This document shows, piece by piece, positions 9,459 to 18,476 of a stretch of DNA of 64,000 bases (the stretch's first letter is position 1; each line of letters starts with the position of its first letter). The notes beneath the pieces were generated by a model. The model did not search any database, was not told the origin of the DNA, and saw only the letters and a program-made list of their open reading frames with translations. Position numbers and translations under genes: made by a program. Source of the DNA: Gp6-AA40 sp963741135. GTDB lineage: Bacteria; Acidobacteriota; Vicinamibacteria; Vicinamibacterales; UBA2999. The DNA lies in NCBI GenBank assembly GCA_963741135.1, contig CAVUHC010000003.1, positions 372,001-436,000 of the forward strand. Direction: 5' to 3'.

Positions 9459-10070
9459 ATGAGCCAGAGCTTCGACGTCGATCAAATCCTCCGCAAGGCG
9501 CAGCCGATCACCAAGCAGACCGCTCACGAGGTGCAGCCGTTCGGTCACCTGGTGCACATGCCGATCGCATTGGATCGCAACACCTGCAAGGAAAGTGTTG
9601 AGAGTCTCAATCAGGTGCTCGCAGACACGATGACCTTGCGGGACATGTACAAGAAACACCATTGGCAGGTCGCAGGTCCGACTTTCTACCAGCTCCACCT
9701 GTTGTTTGACAAGCACTACAAGGAGCAGAACGACCTGGTGGACATCCTTGCCGAGCGGATTCAGCTGCTCGGCGGAATCAGTGTGGCAATGGGGCCCGAC
9801 GTGGCCGAGACGACACTCATTCCGCGGCCGCCGCGAGGACGAGAGCCGGTACCGGTGCAGATTTCACGGCTGCTTCATGGGCACGAGGTTGTGCTGCGCG
9901 AGGCGCGGGCGATGGCCCGAATTGCGTCGCAGGGCGGCGACGAAGGGACGAATGACGTCCTGATCAGCGAGGTCATCCGCACGAACGAGCTGCAGGTCTG
10001 GTTCGTGGCCGAGCATCTCGTCGATGTTCCGGTAGTGAGGGTGGATCCGAAGGGAAACGTCGATATCTGA
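9459..10070 (+). CDS. Dps/ferritin-like DNA-protection protein
   Basis: The start is the ATG at 9459 behind AGGAGG (9445-9450), giving 203 residues. Dps family proteins assemble into 12-mers that oxidise and store iron and shield DNA from peroxide. The diagnostic block is present: YKKHHWQVAGPTFYQLHLLF followed by DKHYKEQNDLVDILAERIQL, containing the His, Asp and Glu ligands of the intersubunit ferroxidase site. The first 50 residues are an extension beyond the four-helix core. A small hairpin (CGGGTCT/AGACCCG, 9421-9439) sits just before the ribosome binding site and may influence translation. The gene stands alone, with its own upstream terminator boundary, as expected for a stress-induced gene. 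Confidence 0.9.
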   Translation: MSQSFDVDQILRKAQPITKQTAHEVQPFGHLVHMPIALDRNTCKESVESLNQVLADTMTLRDMYKKHHWQVAGPTFYQLHLLFDKHYKEQNDLVDILAERIQLLGGISVAMGPDVAETTLIPRPPRGREPVPVQISRLLHGHEVVLREARAMARIASQGGDEGTNDVLISEVIRTNELQVWFVAEHLVDVPVVRVDPKGNVDI

Positions 10071-10101
10071 CGGCGAACGAGCGCGCCCTACGGCGGGGAT
10101 G

Positions 10102-12504
10102 TCACGCAACCGCTGACGAGGCGGCGGAAGCCATGACGCGATCGATCACCTCGAACAGCTCGACCGGCTTGATTGGCTTGGCGACGTAGCCGTCCATGTC
10201 GGCGTCCATGCACCGTTGACGGTCGCCCTCCATCGCATGGGCGGTAAGGGCGACGATCGGGACGCGCGGGGCGCTCCCCTGACGCTCGCGCGTCCGGATC
10301 GACGCAGTCGCCTCGAAGCCGTCCATCTCCGGCATCTGCAGATCCATCAGCACCAGATCGAACGCGTCCGCCCGCAACGCATCGACCGCCTCGCGGCCGT
10401 TCGCCACCAGGATGGGCGTGTGGCCGCGGCGCTCGAGAAGATGCTGCGCGAGCTTCTGGTTCACCGGGTTGTCTTCGGCAACGAGCACGCGCAGCCGCCG
10501 TGCCGCGCGCATTGGCGTCACCGCAGGTGCCAGCGGCTGGCGGTCCGGTGTCGCGCGCGCGCCGATCACCTGGCGTATTGCGCCAAGCAGCGCATGCTGG
10601 GCGATCGGCTTCACCAGGTACCCGTTCACGGGCACTTCCTCGGCGCGATCGTACGGCTGGTCGTGCGACGTCAGCAGCAGCATGGCGGATGTGGAGCAGG
10701 TCTTTGAGTTGCGCAGCGACCCGGCGATTTCGATGCCCGATGCGCCCGGGAGATTCATGTCGATGAGCGCAAGCGCAAAGGGCCGCTGGGCGGTCTCGGC
10801 GGCTCGCAGCGCCTCTTCACGGTTGGCCGCGGCCACCGCGGGCATCCCCCAGCTGGCCAGCAGCTCGACCAGGATCCTGCGATTCGTGGCGCTGTCATCG
10901 ACGACGAGCGTCGGCATGTTCACCAGCTCGTCGGGCTGCGGCAGCACGTGCACCGTGACCGGGCGCTGGCTGATCGGCAGCGTCATGCTGAAGTGAAACG
11001 AGCTTCCGCGCTGCGGCTGGCTCTCGACCCAGATTTGCCCGTCCATCAGCTCCACGAGCTGCTGGCAGATGGTGAGCCCCAGGCCCGTCCCGCCGTACTG
11101 CCGCGTTGTCGACCCGTCTGCCTGCGTGAACGCGCGGAAGATGGTCGCCTGCTTTTCGAGTGGAATCCCGATACCTGTGTCGACGACGCTGAACTCGAGC
11201 GACGCGCGGTCGTCACCAGGCAGTCCCGTGCGCTCGACGCGCACGACGATCTCGCCGCGTTCGGTGAACTTGATGGCGTTGCCGACGAGATTCACCAGCA
11301 CCTGGCGGATGCGATGCGGGTCGCCGACGAGCCCGTCGGGAATGCCCGGGCGGACGTCGACGATCAGCTCGCATTGCTTGTCGTGTGCGCGCATTGCGAA
11401 CGGCTTCAGCGTTTCGTCGAGGACGGTGCGCAGCGAGAACTCGACGGCCTCGATGTGCAGCTTGCCGGCTTCGATTTTCGAAAAGTCGAGCACGTCGTTG
11501 ATGACCACGAGCAGGTGTTCGGCCGACCGATGGACCGTCTCCAGGTAGTCGCGCTGCAGGGTCGAGAGCGGCGTGTTGAGGGCGAGCTCCGTCATGCCGA
11601 TGACGCCGTTCATCGGCGTCCGGATCTCATGGCTCATGTTTGCAAGAAACTCGCTCTTGGCGCGGCTGGCGTCTTCGGCGATTTCCTTGGCGTTGAGGAG
11701 CTCCACGGTCGCCGAAACGCGCTCCGCGTTCATTGTCTGGAGATCCGCGGCCATCTGGTTGAGGCTCTCGGCGAGCTCGCCGAACTCGTCGTGTGGATTC
11801 ACGGGTGCGGTCGTGGTCCAGTCGCCGCGCCCGATGTTGGCCGCGGCGCGCTGCAGCACGCGGACCCGTTGTGCGATCGAGTGGCCTATGACCAGGGCGC
11901 CAAAAAGGATGAAGACCGCGCACCCGATCAGACCCGCAAGCCCGACGCTGATCGCGCGGCTGCCGGTCGCGATCACTTCCTCGCTCTGGGTCTGGCGGAG
12001 ACGCCGCTGGTCGAGGATCGTGCGATCGACGGCATTGGTGAACGTGCGCCCGGTCACGCGCGCTTCGTCTTGACCTGCACGCGTGGTGGAGAGCGCCAGG
12101 CCGCTCGTGAATCGCGCCTCGAGCGTTTTGATATGGACGGTCGCGTCACGGATCTCGCGAAGACCAGCCGGGTCCGATCCGGTGCGCGCCCAGACAGCCT
12201 CGAGGCCGTCGATGGCTGCGTCGAGATCGCGGGTCGCTTCAGCGAGTTGCGCCGCCTTGTCGCCCAGCGCAGCGTCGTCCGCACTCAGCGACCGAAGGAA
12301 CCCGTATTCGGCGGACAACGCGACCGCGCGGAGGCCGCTGAATTTTGCGGACTGAAGCAGTTCGATCGCCGGCACCGTGTTGGTCAGGATGCGCCGCTCG
12401 GTTTCGCGCGTGGAACGCCCCGTCGACACCACGACGTAACTGGTGCAGCACACCAGCAGGATGCTTACGGCGGCCAGGAAGAGCAGGCGGTTCTTGATGC
12501 GCAT
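10102..12504 (-). CDS. Hybrid sensor histidine kinase with HAMP and two receiver domains
   Basis: Starting at the ATG at 12504 (MRIKNRLLFLAAVSILLV) gives 800 residues. A TTG at 12546 and an ATG at 12534 are alternatives. Order: first transmembrane helix, a helical periplasmic domain of the 4HB type (about residues 30-180), second transmembrane helix, HAMP, HisKA with phosphoacceptor His in FLANMSHEIRTPMNGVIGM, HATPase_c (GNAIKFTERGEI, GGTGLGLTICQQLVELM), a receiver with Asp in LALIDMNLPG, and a second receiver with Asp in LVLMDLQMPEMDGFEAT. The last 530 residues are closely related to the kinase encoded next door, so the two genes are paralogues with different sensors. No separate phosphotransfer protein lies nearby. 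Confidence 0.92.
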   Translation of the reverse strand: MRIKNRLLFLAAVSILLVCCTSYVVVSTGRSTRETERRILTNTVPAIELLQSAKFSGLRAVALSAEYGFLRSLSADDAALGDKAAQLAEATRDLDAAIDGLEAVWARTGSDPAGLREIRDATVHIKTLEARFTSGLALSTTRAGQDEARVTGRTFTNAVDRTILDQRRLRQTQSEEVIATGSRAISVGLAGLIGCAVFILFGALVIGHSIAQRVRVLQRAAANIGRGDWTTTAPVNPHDEFGELAESLNQMAADLQTMNAERVSATVELLNAKEIAEDASRAKSEFLANMSHEIRTPMNGVIGMTELALNTPLSTLQRDYLETVHRSAEHLLVVINDVLDFSKIEAGKLHIEAVEFSLRTVLDETLKPFAMRAHDKQCELIVDVRPGIPDGLVGDPHRIRQVLVNLVGNAIKFTERGEIVVRVERTGLPGDDRASLEFSVVDTGIGIPLEKQATIFRAFTQADGSTTRQYGGTGLGLTICQQLVELMDGQIWVESQPQRGSSFHFSMTLPISQRPVTVHVLPQPDELVNMPTLVVDDSATNRRILVELLASWGMPAVAAANREEALRAAETAQRPFALALIDMNLPGASGIEIAGSLRNSKTCSTSAMLLLTSHDQPYDRAEEVPVNGYLVKPIAQHALLGAIRQVIGARATPDRQPLAPAVTPMRAARRLRVLVAEDNPVNQKLAQHLLERRGHTPILVANGREAVDALRADAFDLVLMDLQMPEMDGFEATASIRTRERQGSAPRVPIVALTAHAMEGDRQRCMDADMDGYVAKPIKPVELFEVIDRVMASAASSAVA

Positions 12505-12632
12505 GGGTAACCTGACGACCTGTGCAGCTTCCATTCCCGCGGTCAATCGTCAGAAACCGCGCGAAAGCGAGAACAAACCCGAGAAGTGGGCGCCGTGGGT
12601 CGGTGTGCGGTGTGCGGATTCGCACACTAGAA

Positions 12633-12685
12633 GGGGGAAGGGGGAAGGGGTTAGGGGTTAGGGGATTAGGGATTAGGGATTAGGG
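12633..12685 (+). repeat. Heptamer array (GGGGGAA / GGGGTTA / GGGATTA), single arm, telomere-like
   Basis: Units in order are GGGGGAA twice, GGGGTTA twice, GGGGATTA, GGGATTA twice and GGG. The array ends directly against the stop codon (12686-12688) of the downstream-lying minus-strand kinase. Seven or more G-runs make it G-quadruplex-capable on the plus strand. Confidence 0.92.
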
Positions 12686-15600
12686 TCATACGAGGACTGG
12701 CGAGGTGGCGGCAGCGATGACTCGATCGATCACCTCGAACAGCTCGACCGGCTTGATTGGCTTCGCGACGTAGCCGTCCATATCCGCATCCATGCACCGT
12801 TGCCGATCGCCCTGCATCGCGTGGGCGGTGAGCGCCACGATCGGCACGCGTGGGAGACGGGCGTCGCGCTCCCGCGCTCGTATCGCGGTCGTCGCCTCGA
12901 AGCCGTCCATTTCCGGCATCTGCAGGTCCATCAGCACCAGATCGAAGTCGCCGGCCCGCAACGCGTCGACCGCCTCGCGCCCGTTGGTGACGAGGATCGG
13001 TGTGTGACCCCGCCGCGCGAGGAGATGCTGCGCGAGTTTCTGGTTGACCAGGTTGTCTTCTGCGACGAGCACGCGCAGGCTGCGCGCGGCGCGCATGGGC
13101 GTGACGGCGGGCGCCACCGGCTTGGAATCAGGCGCCGTGCTGCCGCCTATCGCGCGGCGAATGGCGTTGAGGAGCGCGTGCTGCCCGATCGGCTTCACCA
13201 GACACCCGGCAATTGTCGCATCGCCCGCTCGCGCATGCGGCTGGTCGGCCGACGTCAAGAGCAGCATCGGCGCCAATGCGCAGCTTCGGGAGTTTCGCAG
13301 CGCAGCGGCTATCTCCTCGCCCGATGACCCAGGAACGTGCATGTCGATGAGCGCGAGGGAGAACGGTGTGGATGCGGCTTCCGCCGCGCGCACGGCCTCG
13401 GCATGATCGGCGGCCTCAACGGCCGTCATGCCCCAGCTCGCGAGCAGCTCGACCAGGATCTGCCGGTTCGTGGCGTTGTCGTCGACGACGAGTGTGGACA
13501 TGTTCAGCAGCTCGTCGCGTTGCGGAAGGACGTGGACTGAAACGGGCCGTTGGCTCACCGGCAGGGCGACGACGAAGTAGAAGGCGCTCCCGCGGTTCGG
13601 CTCGCTCTCCACCCCAATGCGGCCGCCCATCAGGTCCACGAGCTGCGAGCAGATCGTCAGGCCCAGCCCGGTTCCACCGTACTGCCGCGTTGTCGATCCG
13701 TCGCCCTGGGTAAAAGCGCTGAAGATTGCCCCCTGTTTATCGAAGGCGATCCCAACGCCGCTGTCCGCGACCGTGACCCGGAGCGACGTCCTGTCTTCGG
13801 CAAGCGGCTCGCATTCGACACGAACCACAATCTCGCCGTGCTGGGTGAACTTGATCGCGTTCCCAACCAGATTGATCAGAATCTGCCCGAGGCGGAGAGG
13901 ATCGCCGACCAGCGCGTCCGGAACATCGGGCCGGACATGGATCATCAGCTCCACCTGCTTGGCGTGCGCTCGCAGCGCCAGCGGCTTCAGCGTTTCATCC
14001 AGCATTGTCCGCAGGGAGAAGTCGATCGCATCGACGTTCAGCTTGCCCGCCTCGATTTTCGAGAAGTCGAGGATGTCGTTGATGATGACGAGCAACGTGT
14101 CTGCGGATTGATGCACGGTCTGCAGGTAATCGCGTTGCGCCGGTGTGAGCGCGGTGTTCATCGCCAGTTCGGTCATGCCAATGATGCCGTTCATCGGCGT
14201 GCGGATCTCGTGGCTCATATTGGCGAGGAACTCACTCTTGGCGCGGCTGGCATCCTCGGCTACTTGCTTGGCGGCGGTCAGCTCCGCCGTGCGCTCGCGC
14301 ACTTTCAGGTCGAGGTCTTTGGTCAGCTGCTGCAGCTCGCCGTTCAAATGGTCGCGATCCGCGAGCGACTGTCCGAGCTCGCGGTACGACTCCGACAGCC
14401 GCTCCTGCATCCGGTTGACGTCATCGACCAGGTCCGCCACCTCGGCGAGCGAGGTTGCCTGCGGGAGCGCCGTCGGCGCCTGGTGCAACGTAATGTGCCG
14501 CACGACCTTGACGAGCGCCTCGAGCGGCTCCGTGACCGCGCCAGAGAAGCGCCCGGCCGCCAGCACGGCGCCGCAAAGTGCCAGTCCGATCAGCGCTACC
14601 GTGAACGCGTAGTACCCCGTCGGCTGCACCTGCATGCTGACCAGGGGCTCGTCGACGAAGACCTTCCAACCGGTGCCCGCGAGCGTGGCGACGGCGGCTG
14701 CGTGACTGGCGCGCTGTCCCGATTCCCCCGCTGGAAGGTAGTCATACGCTGCCGCGGCAAGCCCGGGGTTAGAGGCCACCAGCGGATCGTTGGAGAGATC
14801 CTCCATCACGCGTCGGCCGGAACCCGCGCTGACCGAGATCACGTGGTGGCTGTTGTCGACGACCGTGATCTTGGAGTCAGGCGAGCCGCGGTAGCCTTCG
14901 ACGAACTCCTGCAGCTTCGACAGATCGAGTGTGGCTGCCAACACGCCCGTCACGGTGTCATCAGACTGGACGACGGGCGCCACGATGAAAACCGAGAGCG
15001 TCCCGTCGGAGCGGGAAATCAGCACATCGGAAATCACCGGTCGACGTGTCCGAAGCGTCTCGGGAAAAAAGGCCCGCTCCCTGATGCCGCTTACGCGGAG
15101 CGGAGAATCGAGCGGTACCTCGAGGCTGCCCTCCACGAATGTGCCCGCGGCATCGAACAGGTTCACGCGCCTTATGGCAGGGTAGACCTTGGCAAAATCC
15201 CGCAGAAGCCTGGCGCGGTGACCTGGATCGGTGTCGGTGACGAGCGTTGTCGCGAGAGCGCTGGCCGCGCGTGTGTGCTGCTCGAGGTGTTCGTTCAGGT
15301 GATCACGCGCCGTGCCCGCGATGAGATGGAGCTGGGCACGACCTTCGGCTTCCTGACGACTTGACAGGAGCTGGCTGGTCACGGCACTGAGGAGCAGCAC
15401 AGGGACGACGGCCGCAAGCATGAAGGCTTCGAAAGCGTAAGCGCGAAGGCGCCGCGGTCGATTGGCAGGACCATCGACGAACAGAGGGCGTTGCGACACC
15501 ATTGCCGCGCCGAGCGTGGCCAGGACCACCCCGAGCAGGCCGTTGAGCAGCGACTGAAACGCCAGTGGCAACGCGGGCATCGTGCTTGCCGCACCGAGCC

Positions 15601-15976
15601 AGTCGGGACGGAAGACGAACGCGCTCGCCGCGGCGATCCAGAAGAATGCACCCACCAGGATCGGCGATTGTCTACGCCGGGTGGAGACCCCGATGACGAG
15701 CGCCTCGAGCGTCAGTATTGCGAGGCGCACAGAAACGCCCGCGACCAACGGACCGGTCGTGAGAAAGGGCGAGCATGCAATGAGGGATGCCAGTACACCG
15801 GCCCACGGGCCAAGCAGGATGGCGATGGGCAGCGTCACGACCCGGCCGGCGGCGAAAGGGACGGCCCAGCGTGTCACGGCGTAGTTGACGACCAGACCGA
15901 CCGCACCCGCCAGGATCGCGACGGCGACGCGTTTGAGATGTGGTTTCACGGAAGGTTCCGAGGTGCGGTGCACCAT
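12686..15976 (-). CDS. Hybrid sensor histidine kinase with multi-helix membrane domain, Cache-like sensor and two receivers
   Basis: This 1096-residue protein begins with about six hydrophobic segments (residues 12-160, for example LLGPWAGVLASLIACSPFLT), resembling MASE-type integral sensor domains. A further helix near 185-205 precedes an extracytoplasmic Cache-like domain (residues about 215-445, with LAATLDLSKLQEFVEGYRG), then another helix, a HAMP-like/coiled-coil linker, HisKA (FLANMSHEIRTPMNGIIGM), HATPase_c (GGTGLGLTICSQLVDLM), receiver 1 (LALIDMHVPG) and receiver 2 (LVLMDLQMPEMDGFEAT). The C-terminal catalytic and receiver part is a close copy of that in the neighbouring kinase, indicating tandem duplication followed by sensor exchange. 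The ATG at 15976 is used. A GTG at 15949 is possible. Confidence 0.92.
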   Translation of the reverse strand: MVHRTSEPSVKPHLKRVAVAILAGAVGLVVNYAVTRWAVPFAAGRVVTLPIAILLGPWAGVLASLIACSPFLTTGPLVAGVSVRLAILTLEALVIGVSTRRRQSPILVGAFFWIAAASAFVFRPDWLGAASTMPALPLAFQSLLNGLLGVVLATLGAAMVSQRPLFVDGPANRPRRLRAYAFEAFMLAAVVPVLLLSAVTSQLLSSRQEAEGRAQLHLIAGTARDHLNEHLEQHTRAASALATTLVTDTDPGHRARLLRDFAKVYPAIRRVNLFDAAGTFVEGSLEVPLDSPLRVSGIRERAFFPETLRTRRPVISDVLISRSDGTLSVFIVAPVVQSDDTVTGVLAATLDLSKLQEFVEGYRGSPDSKITVVDNSHHVISVSAGSGRRVMEDLSNDPLVASNPGLAAAAYDYLPAGESGQRASHAAAVATLAGTGWKVFVDEPLVSMQVQPTGYYAFTVALIGLALCGAVLAAGRFSGAVTEPLEALVKVVRHITLHQAPTALPQATSLAEVADLVDDVNRMQERLSESYRELGQSLADRDHLNGELQQLTKDLDLKVRERTAELTAAKQVAEDASRAKSEFLANMSHEIRTPMNGIIGMTELAMNTALTPAQRDYLQTVHQSADTLLVIINDILDFSKIEAGKLNVDAIDFSLRTMLDETLKPLALRAHAKQVELMIHVRPDVPDALVGDPLRLGQILINLVGNAIKFTQHGEIVVRVECEPLAEDRTSLRVTVADSGVGIAFDKQGAIFSAFTQGDGSTTRQYGGTGLGLTICSQLVDLMGGRIGVESEPNRGSAFYFVVALPVSQRPVSVHVLPQRDELLNMSTLVVDDNATNRQILVELLASWGMTAVEAADHAEAVRAAEAASTPFSLALIDMHVPGSSGEEIAAALRNSRSCALAPMLLLTSADQPHARAGDATIAGCLVKPIGQHALLNAIRRAIGGSTAPDSKPVAPAVTPMRAARSLRVLVAEDNLVNQKLAQHLLARRGHTPILVTNGREAVDALRAGDFDLVLMDLQMPEMDGFEATTAIRARERDARLPRVPIVALTAHAMQGDRQRCMDADMDGYVAKPIKPVELFEVIDRVIAAATSPVLV

Positions 15977-16103
15977 TCATTCCACTGAATTGGCGATTGA
16001 AATGCCGCGGTTTGCCGGACAATTGCGGTAGCAGGTCGTCAACTCGTGCGGGCGCGCTGGCTGGTGTGCGGGCTGGTGTGCAGGAACGCACACCGCGGAT
16101 CAT

Positions 16104-16138
16104 GATTTGTGATTCGCGATTGGTGATTCGTGAATCAC
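16104..16138 (+). repeat. Heptamer array (GATTNGT units) at the 3' end of agmatine deiminase
   Basis: Units GATTTGT, GATTCGC, GATTGGT, GATTCGT and GAATCAC follow without gaps. The last two form a GATTCGTGAATC palindrome. The stop codon of the minus-strand deiminase (16135-16137) lies inside the last unit. Confidence 0.82.
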
Positions 16139-17187
16139 GGATTGCCCCGAGGCTCTTGCTGCGTAAGGCAATGCAGCGTGCCGAGACCCCACACCAGATC
16201 CACGGCGTGAATACCGACGACGCGATGTGAGGGCAGGAGATCTGCCAGGACGTTCAAGGCAACGCGATCGTTTGGATCGTTGAATGTCGGAACAAGCACG
16301 ACCCCATTCGCGATGTAGAAGTTGGCGTAGCTGGCGGGGAGCCGCTCGCTGTTCATGATCACCGGCCGCGGAAACGGCAGGTTCACAATCCGCAGGGGTC
16401 TATTCGCCGTGCGCGACGCGATCTCGAGCCGCCGCAGGTTGTCGGTCGATCGCGCATGGTTCTCATCCGCAGGGTCGTCTTCAACGGCGATGACGAGCGT
16501 GTCGGCGGAGACGAACCGCGCCACATCGTCGACGTGGCCGTGCGTGTCGTCGCCGACGCATCCTTCTCCGAGCCAGATCGTGCGGGTCACGCCGAGCCAC
16601 TGGGCGAGGGCGCGCTCGTAGTCGTCGCGCGTCATCCCTGGATTGCGCACCTGGACATCGCTGAGCAGCCATTCTTCGGTGACGAGCATCAGGCCGTTGC
16701 CGTTCACCTCGATGCCGCCCCCTTCGAGCACCAGCCGTTCGCCGTCAGGGCGACGCGGTTCAACGCGAGGCAGTCCTGTGATGCGCGCGATTGCGGCCCC
16801 GACCTTGGCATCCTGCGTCCAGTTGGGATACTTCGCCCACCCGTTGAACGCCCAGTTCACGAGCACGACGCGCCCGCGCTCGTCGATCGTGCAGGTTGGC
16901 GCCGAATCACGAAGCCAGACGCGGTCCGTAGGCACCACGTGCAGTCGGATGTGCTCGCCGCGCACGTTGTGCGCCGCGAGCGTGAGACGGGCACTCTCTC
17001 GCACTGCATCGTCGTGGCAGAGGATTTCGAGCGGCTCGTGCGGCGCGATCGCGCGGGCGATCTCGGCGTAGACCCATGGGATGGCGCCAAGCTTGCCCGG
17101 CCAGTCGGGCTCGTGATGCGGCCAGCTGATCCAGGTTGCGCGATGCGGCTCCCACTCAGCTGGCATCCTTAGACGAGGGATGTTCAC
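16135..17187 (-). CDS. aguA: Agmatine deiminase
   Basis: This enzyme hydrolyses agmatine to N-carbamoylputrescine and ammonia. The 350 residues match the peptidyl-arginine-deiminase-like family throughout: MPAEWEPHRATWISWPHHEP near the N-terminus, an acidic substrate-binding stretch (LRDSAPTC), GEGCVGDDTHGHVDDVARFV with the catalytic His/Asp region, and the nucleophilic cysteine in GTLHCLTQQEPRG close to the C-terminus. The frame starts with GTG at 17187, and the ATG at 17166 (MPAEW) is equally plausible. It sits downstream of the carbamoylputrescine amidase on the same strand, so the two form the agmatine-to-putrescine route. Confidence 0.93.
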   Translation of the reverse strand: MNIPRLRMPAEWEPHRATWISWPHHEPDWPGKLGAIPWVYAEIARAIAPHEPLEILCHDDAVRESARLTLAAHNVRGEHIRLHVVPTDRVWLRDSAPTCTIDERGRVVLVNWAFNGWAKYPNWTQDAKVGAAIARITGLPRVEPRRPDGERLVLEGGGIEVNGNGLMLVTEEWLLSDVQVRNPGMTRDDYERALAQWLGVTRTIWLGEGCVGDDTHGHVDDVARFVSADTLVIAVEDDPADENHARSTDNLRRLEIASRTANRPLRIVNLPFPRPVIMNSERLPASYANFYIANGVVLVPTFNDPNDRVALNVLADLLPSHRVVGIHAVDLVWGLGTLHCLTQQEPRGNP

Positions 17188-17203
17188 GCTTCTGTGTGCT
17201 CGC

Positions 17204-17326
17204 TTCTCAGTTCGTGTTCATGTTCGGTGCTCAGTTCGCGGTTCTGTGTTCGATGTTCGGTCTGGCGCGTCGAACCGCGAACGCCGAACGCGGAACCGAG
17301 CACCGAACATGAACACGAACCGAGAA
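17204..17326. repeat. Mirror array of GTTC-type units between aguB and aguA
   Basis: The left arm 17204-17232 and right arm 17298-17326 are reverse complements over 29 nt with one mismatch. Units are 6-7 nt, built on GTTC (GTTCGT, GTTCAT, GTTCGGT). The interior carries a second, weaker set of GTTCGCG/CGCGAAC-type complements. It fills the intergenic gap of two same-strand genes. Confidence 0.9.
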
Positions 17327-17360
17327 GGGTGAACCTAGAAGTGTGAACACCACGATCTCG

Positions 17361-18284
17361 TCAGGTTCCGATATATCGACTCAGGATCGCGCCATACGCG
17401 TCGACACGGCGATCGCGGAGGAAGGGCCAGTTACGGCGCACCGATTCGATGAGACCCGGATCGCAGCGGGCGATGACGATCTCCTCGTTCTCCCCGGCTT
17501 CGGCGACGTAGCGGCCGAACGGATCCGCGATGAACGAATGGCCGAAGAAGGTGATGCCCCTGGTGCCCGGCTCGTCCTCGTGGCCGATGCGGTTCGGCGA
17601 GGCGACATACACACCATTGGCAATCGCGTGCGAGCGCTGAATCGTCCGCCATGCCTCCACCTGCGCGACGCCCCATTCGTCCTTCTCGGCCGGATGCCAT
17701 CCGATCGCCGTGGGGTAAAAGAGCACTTGCGCGCCGAGCAACGTGGTGATGCGTGCCGCCTCCGGATACCACTGGTCCCAGCAAATCAATACGCCGATCG
17801 TCGCGTAGCGTGTCTGCCAGACCTTGAAACCGTTCGCCTCGCCGGGCTTCTCACCGTGATAGTCGAGGTGCCCGTCTCCCGGCGTGAAGTAGTACTTCTC
17901 GTAGAACAACGGGTCGTCCGGGATGTGCATCTTCCGATAGACGCCGAGGAGAGCGCCGTCCGCGTCGATGACAGCGGCCGAGTTGCGATAGACACCGGCG
18001 GTCTGACGCTCGAAGATCGGGACGACGATGACGACGGCCAGTTCGCGTGCGATCGCCTGCATTCGCTCGGTGGTCGTGCCGGGAATCGGCTCCGCCAGGT
18101 CGAAGCGGTCGCACTGCTGCGCCTTGCAGAAGTAGGGCGCGTTGAAGAGCTCTTTCAGGCAGATGATCTGCGCCCCCTTCCGCGCCGCGTCACGAACCAG
18201 ACGCTCGGCGCGCGCGATGTTGCCGGCGATGTCGTCGGTCGCGTGGTCTTGAATGATCCCAATCGTGAATGGAATGTCCGCCAC
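17361..18284 (-). CDS. aguB: N-carbamoylputrescine amidase
   Basis: This nitrilase-family enzyme converts N-carbamoylputrescine to putrescine, CO2 and ammonia. I chose GTG at 18284 (VADIPFTIGIIQDHATDD) because upstream codons in the frame (GFGFWDL) are merely a translated repeat array, and GAGG lies upstream of the GTG. The Glu-Lys-Cys triad is visible: Glu in IICLKELFNAPYFC, Lys in GVYRKMHIPDDP and Cys in GVLICWDQWYPEAAR. The length, about 307 residues, is normal for the family. It is followed on the same strand by agmatine deiminase after a mirror array, giving a two-gene putrescine unit. Confidence 0.93.
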   Translation of the reverse strand: MADIPFTIGIIQDHATDDIAGNIARAERLVRDAARKGAQIICLKELFNAPYFCKAQQCDRFDLAEPIPGTTTERMQAIARELAVVIVVPIFERQTAGVYRNSAAVIDADGALLGVYRKMHIPDDPLFYEKYYFTPGDGHLDYHGEKPGEANGFKVWQTRYATIGVLICWDQWYPEAARITTLLGAQVLFYPTAIGWHPAEKDEWGVAQVEAWRTIQRSHAIANGVYVASPNRIGHEDEPGTRGITFFGHSFIADPFGRYVAEAGENEEIVIARCDPGLIESVRRNWPFLRDRRVDAYGAILSRYIGT

Positions 18285-18303
18285 GAGACTATGTTCCCTC
18301 GGT

Positions 18304-18341
18304 AAATCCCAAAACCCAAATCCCATGGGATTTGGGGTTTT
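18304..18341. repeat. Short mirror heptamer array (AAATCCC units)
   Basis: Left units AAATCCC, AAAACCC, AAATCCC (18304-18324) meet a central AT and continue as GGGATTTGGGGTTTT (18327-18341), a near-perfect palindrome with one extra G. It lies in the divergent region between aguB and the hom leader. Gene callers may extend aguB into it. Confidence 0.9.
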
Positions 18342-18368
18342 CGCGTGACGCCGTATAGACTACGCGGA

Positions 18369-18476
18369 GTGACCAGCCGCCCGACCGCCACGTCGATTAC
18401 GACCATGCGCACGACTCGCATGGAAATGCGGGCGTGTGTAGAGAGAAGGGTCGGCCGGACGAGAGCCTGCAGTTGA
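18369..18476 (+). CDS. Predicted threonine-rich leader peptide of hom
   Basis: The frame from GTG 18369 to TGA 18474-18476 encodes 35 residues. Codons 2-16 contain seven threonines (positions 2, 6, 8, 11, 12, 15, 16) and one isoleucine, a bias seen in threonine-operon leader peptides such as enterobacterial thrL. The start is uncertain because no clear Shine-Dalgarno precedes it. An in-frame GTG at 18345 and an ATG at 18405 also exist. The role is inferred from position directly ahead of an antiterminator/terminator pair and the homoserine dehydrogenase gene. Confidence 0.5.
   Translation: MTSRPTATSITTMRTTRMEMRACVERRVGRTRACS

Noticed and set aside
12633..12685. Telomere-like repeat as a sign of a linear replicon end
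   Set aside because: It is internal, short, flanked by normal genes on both sides and one of many heptamer arrays with different units.
13550..15364. Long plus-strand frames (604 codons here, 520 codons at 10948-12510)
   Set aside because: They lie antisense to the two hybrid kinases and show no domain, only the composition of reversed high-GC codons.
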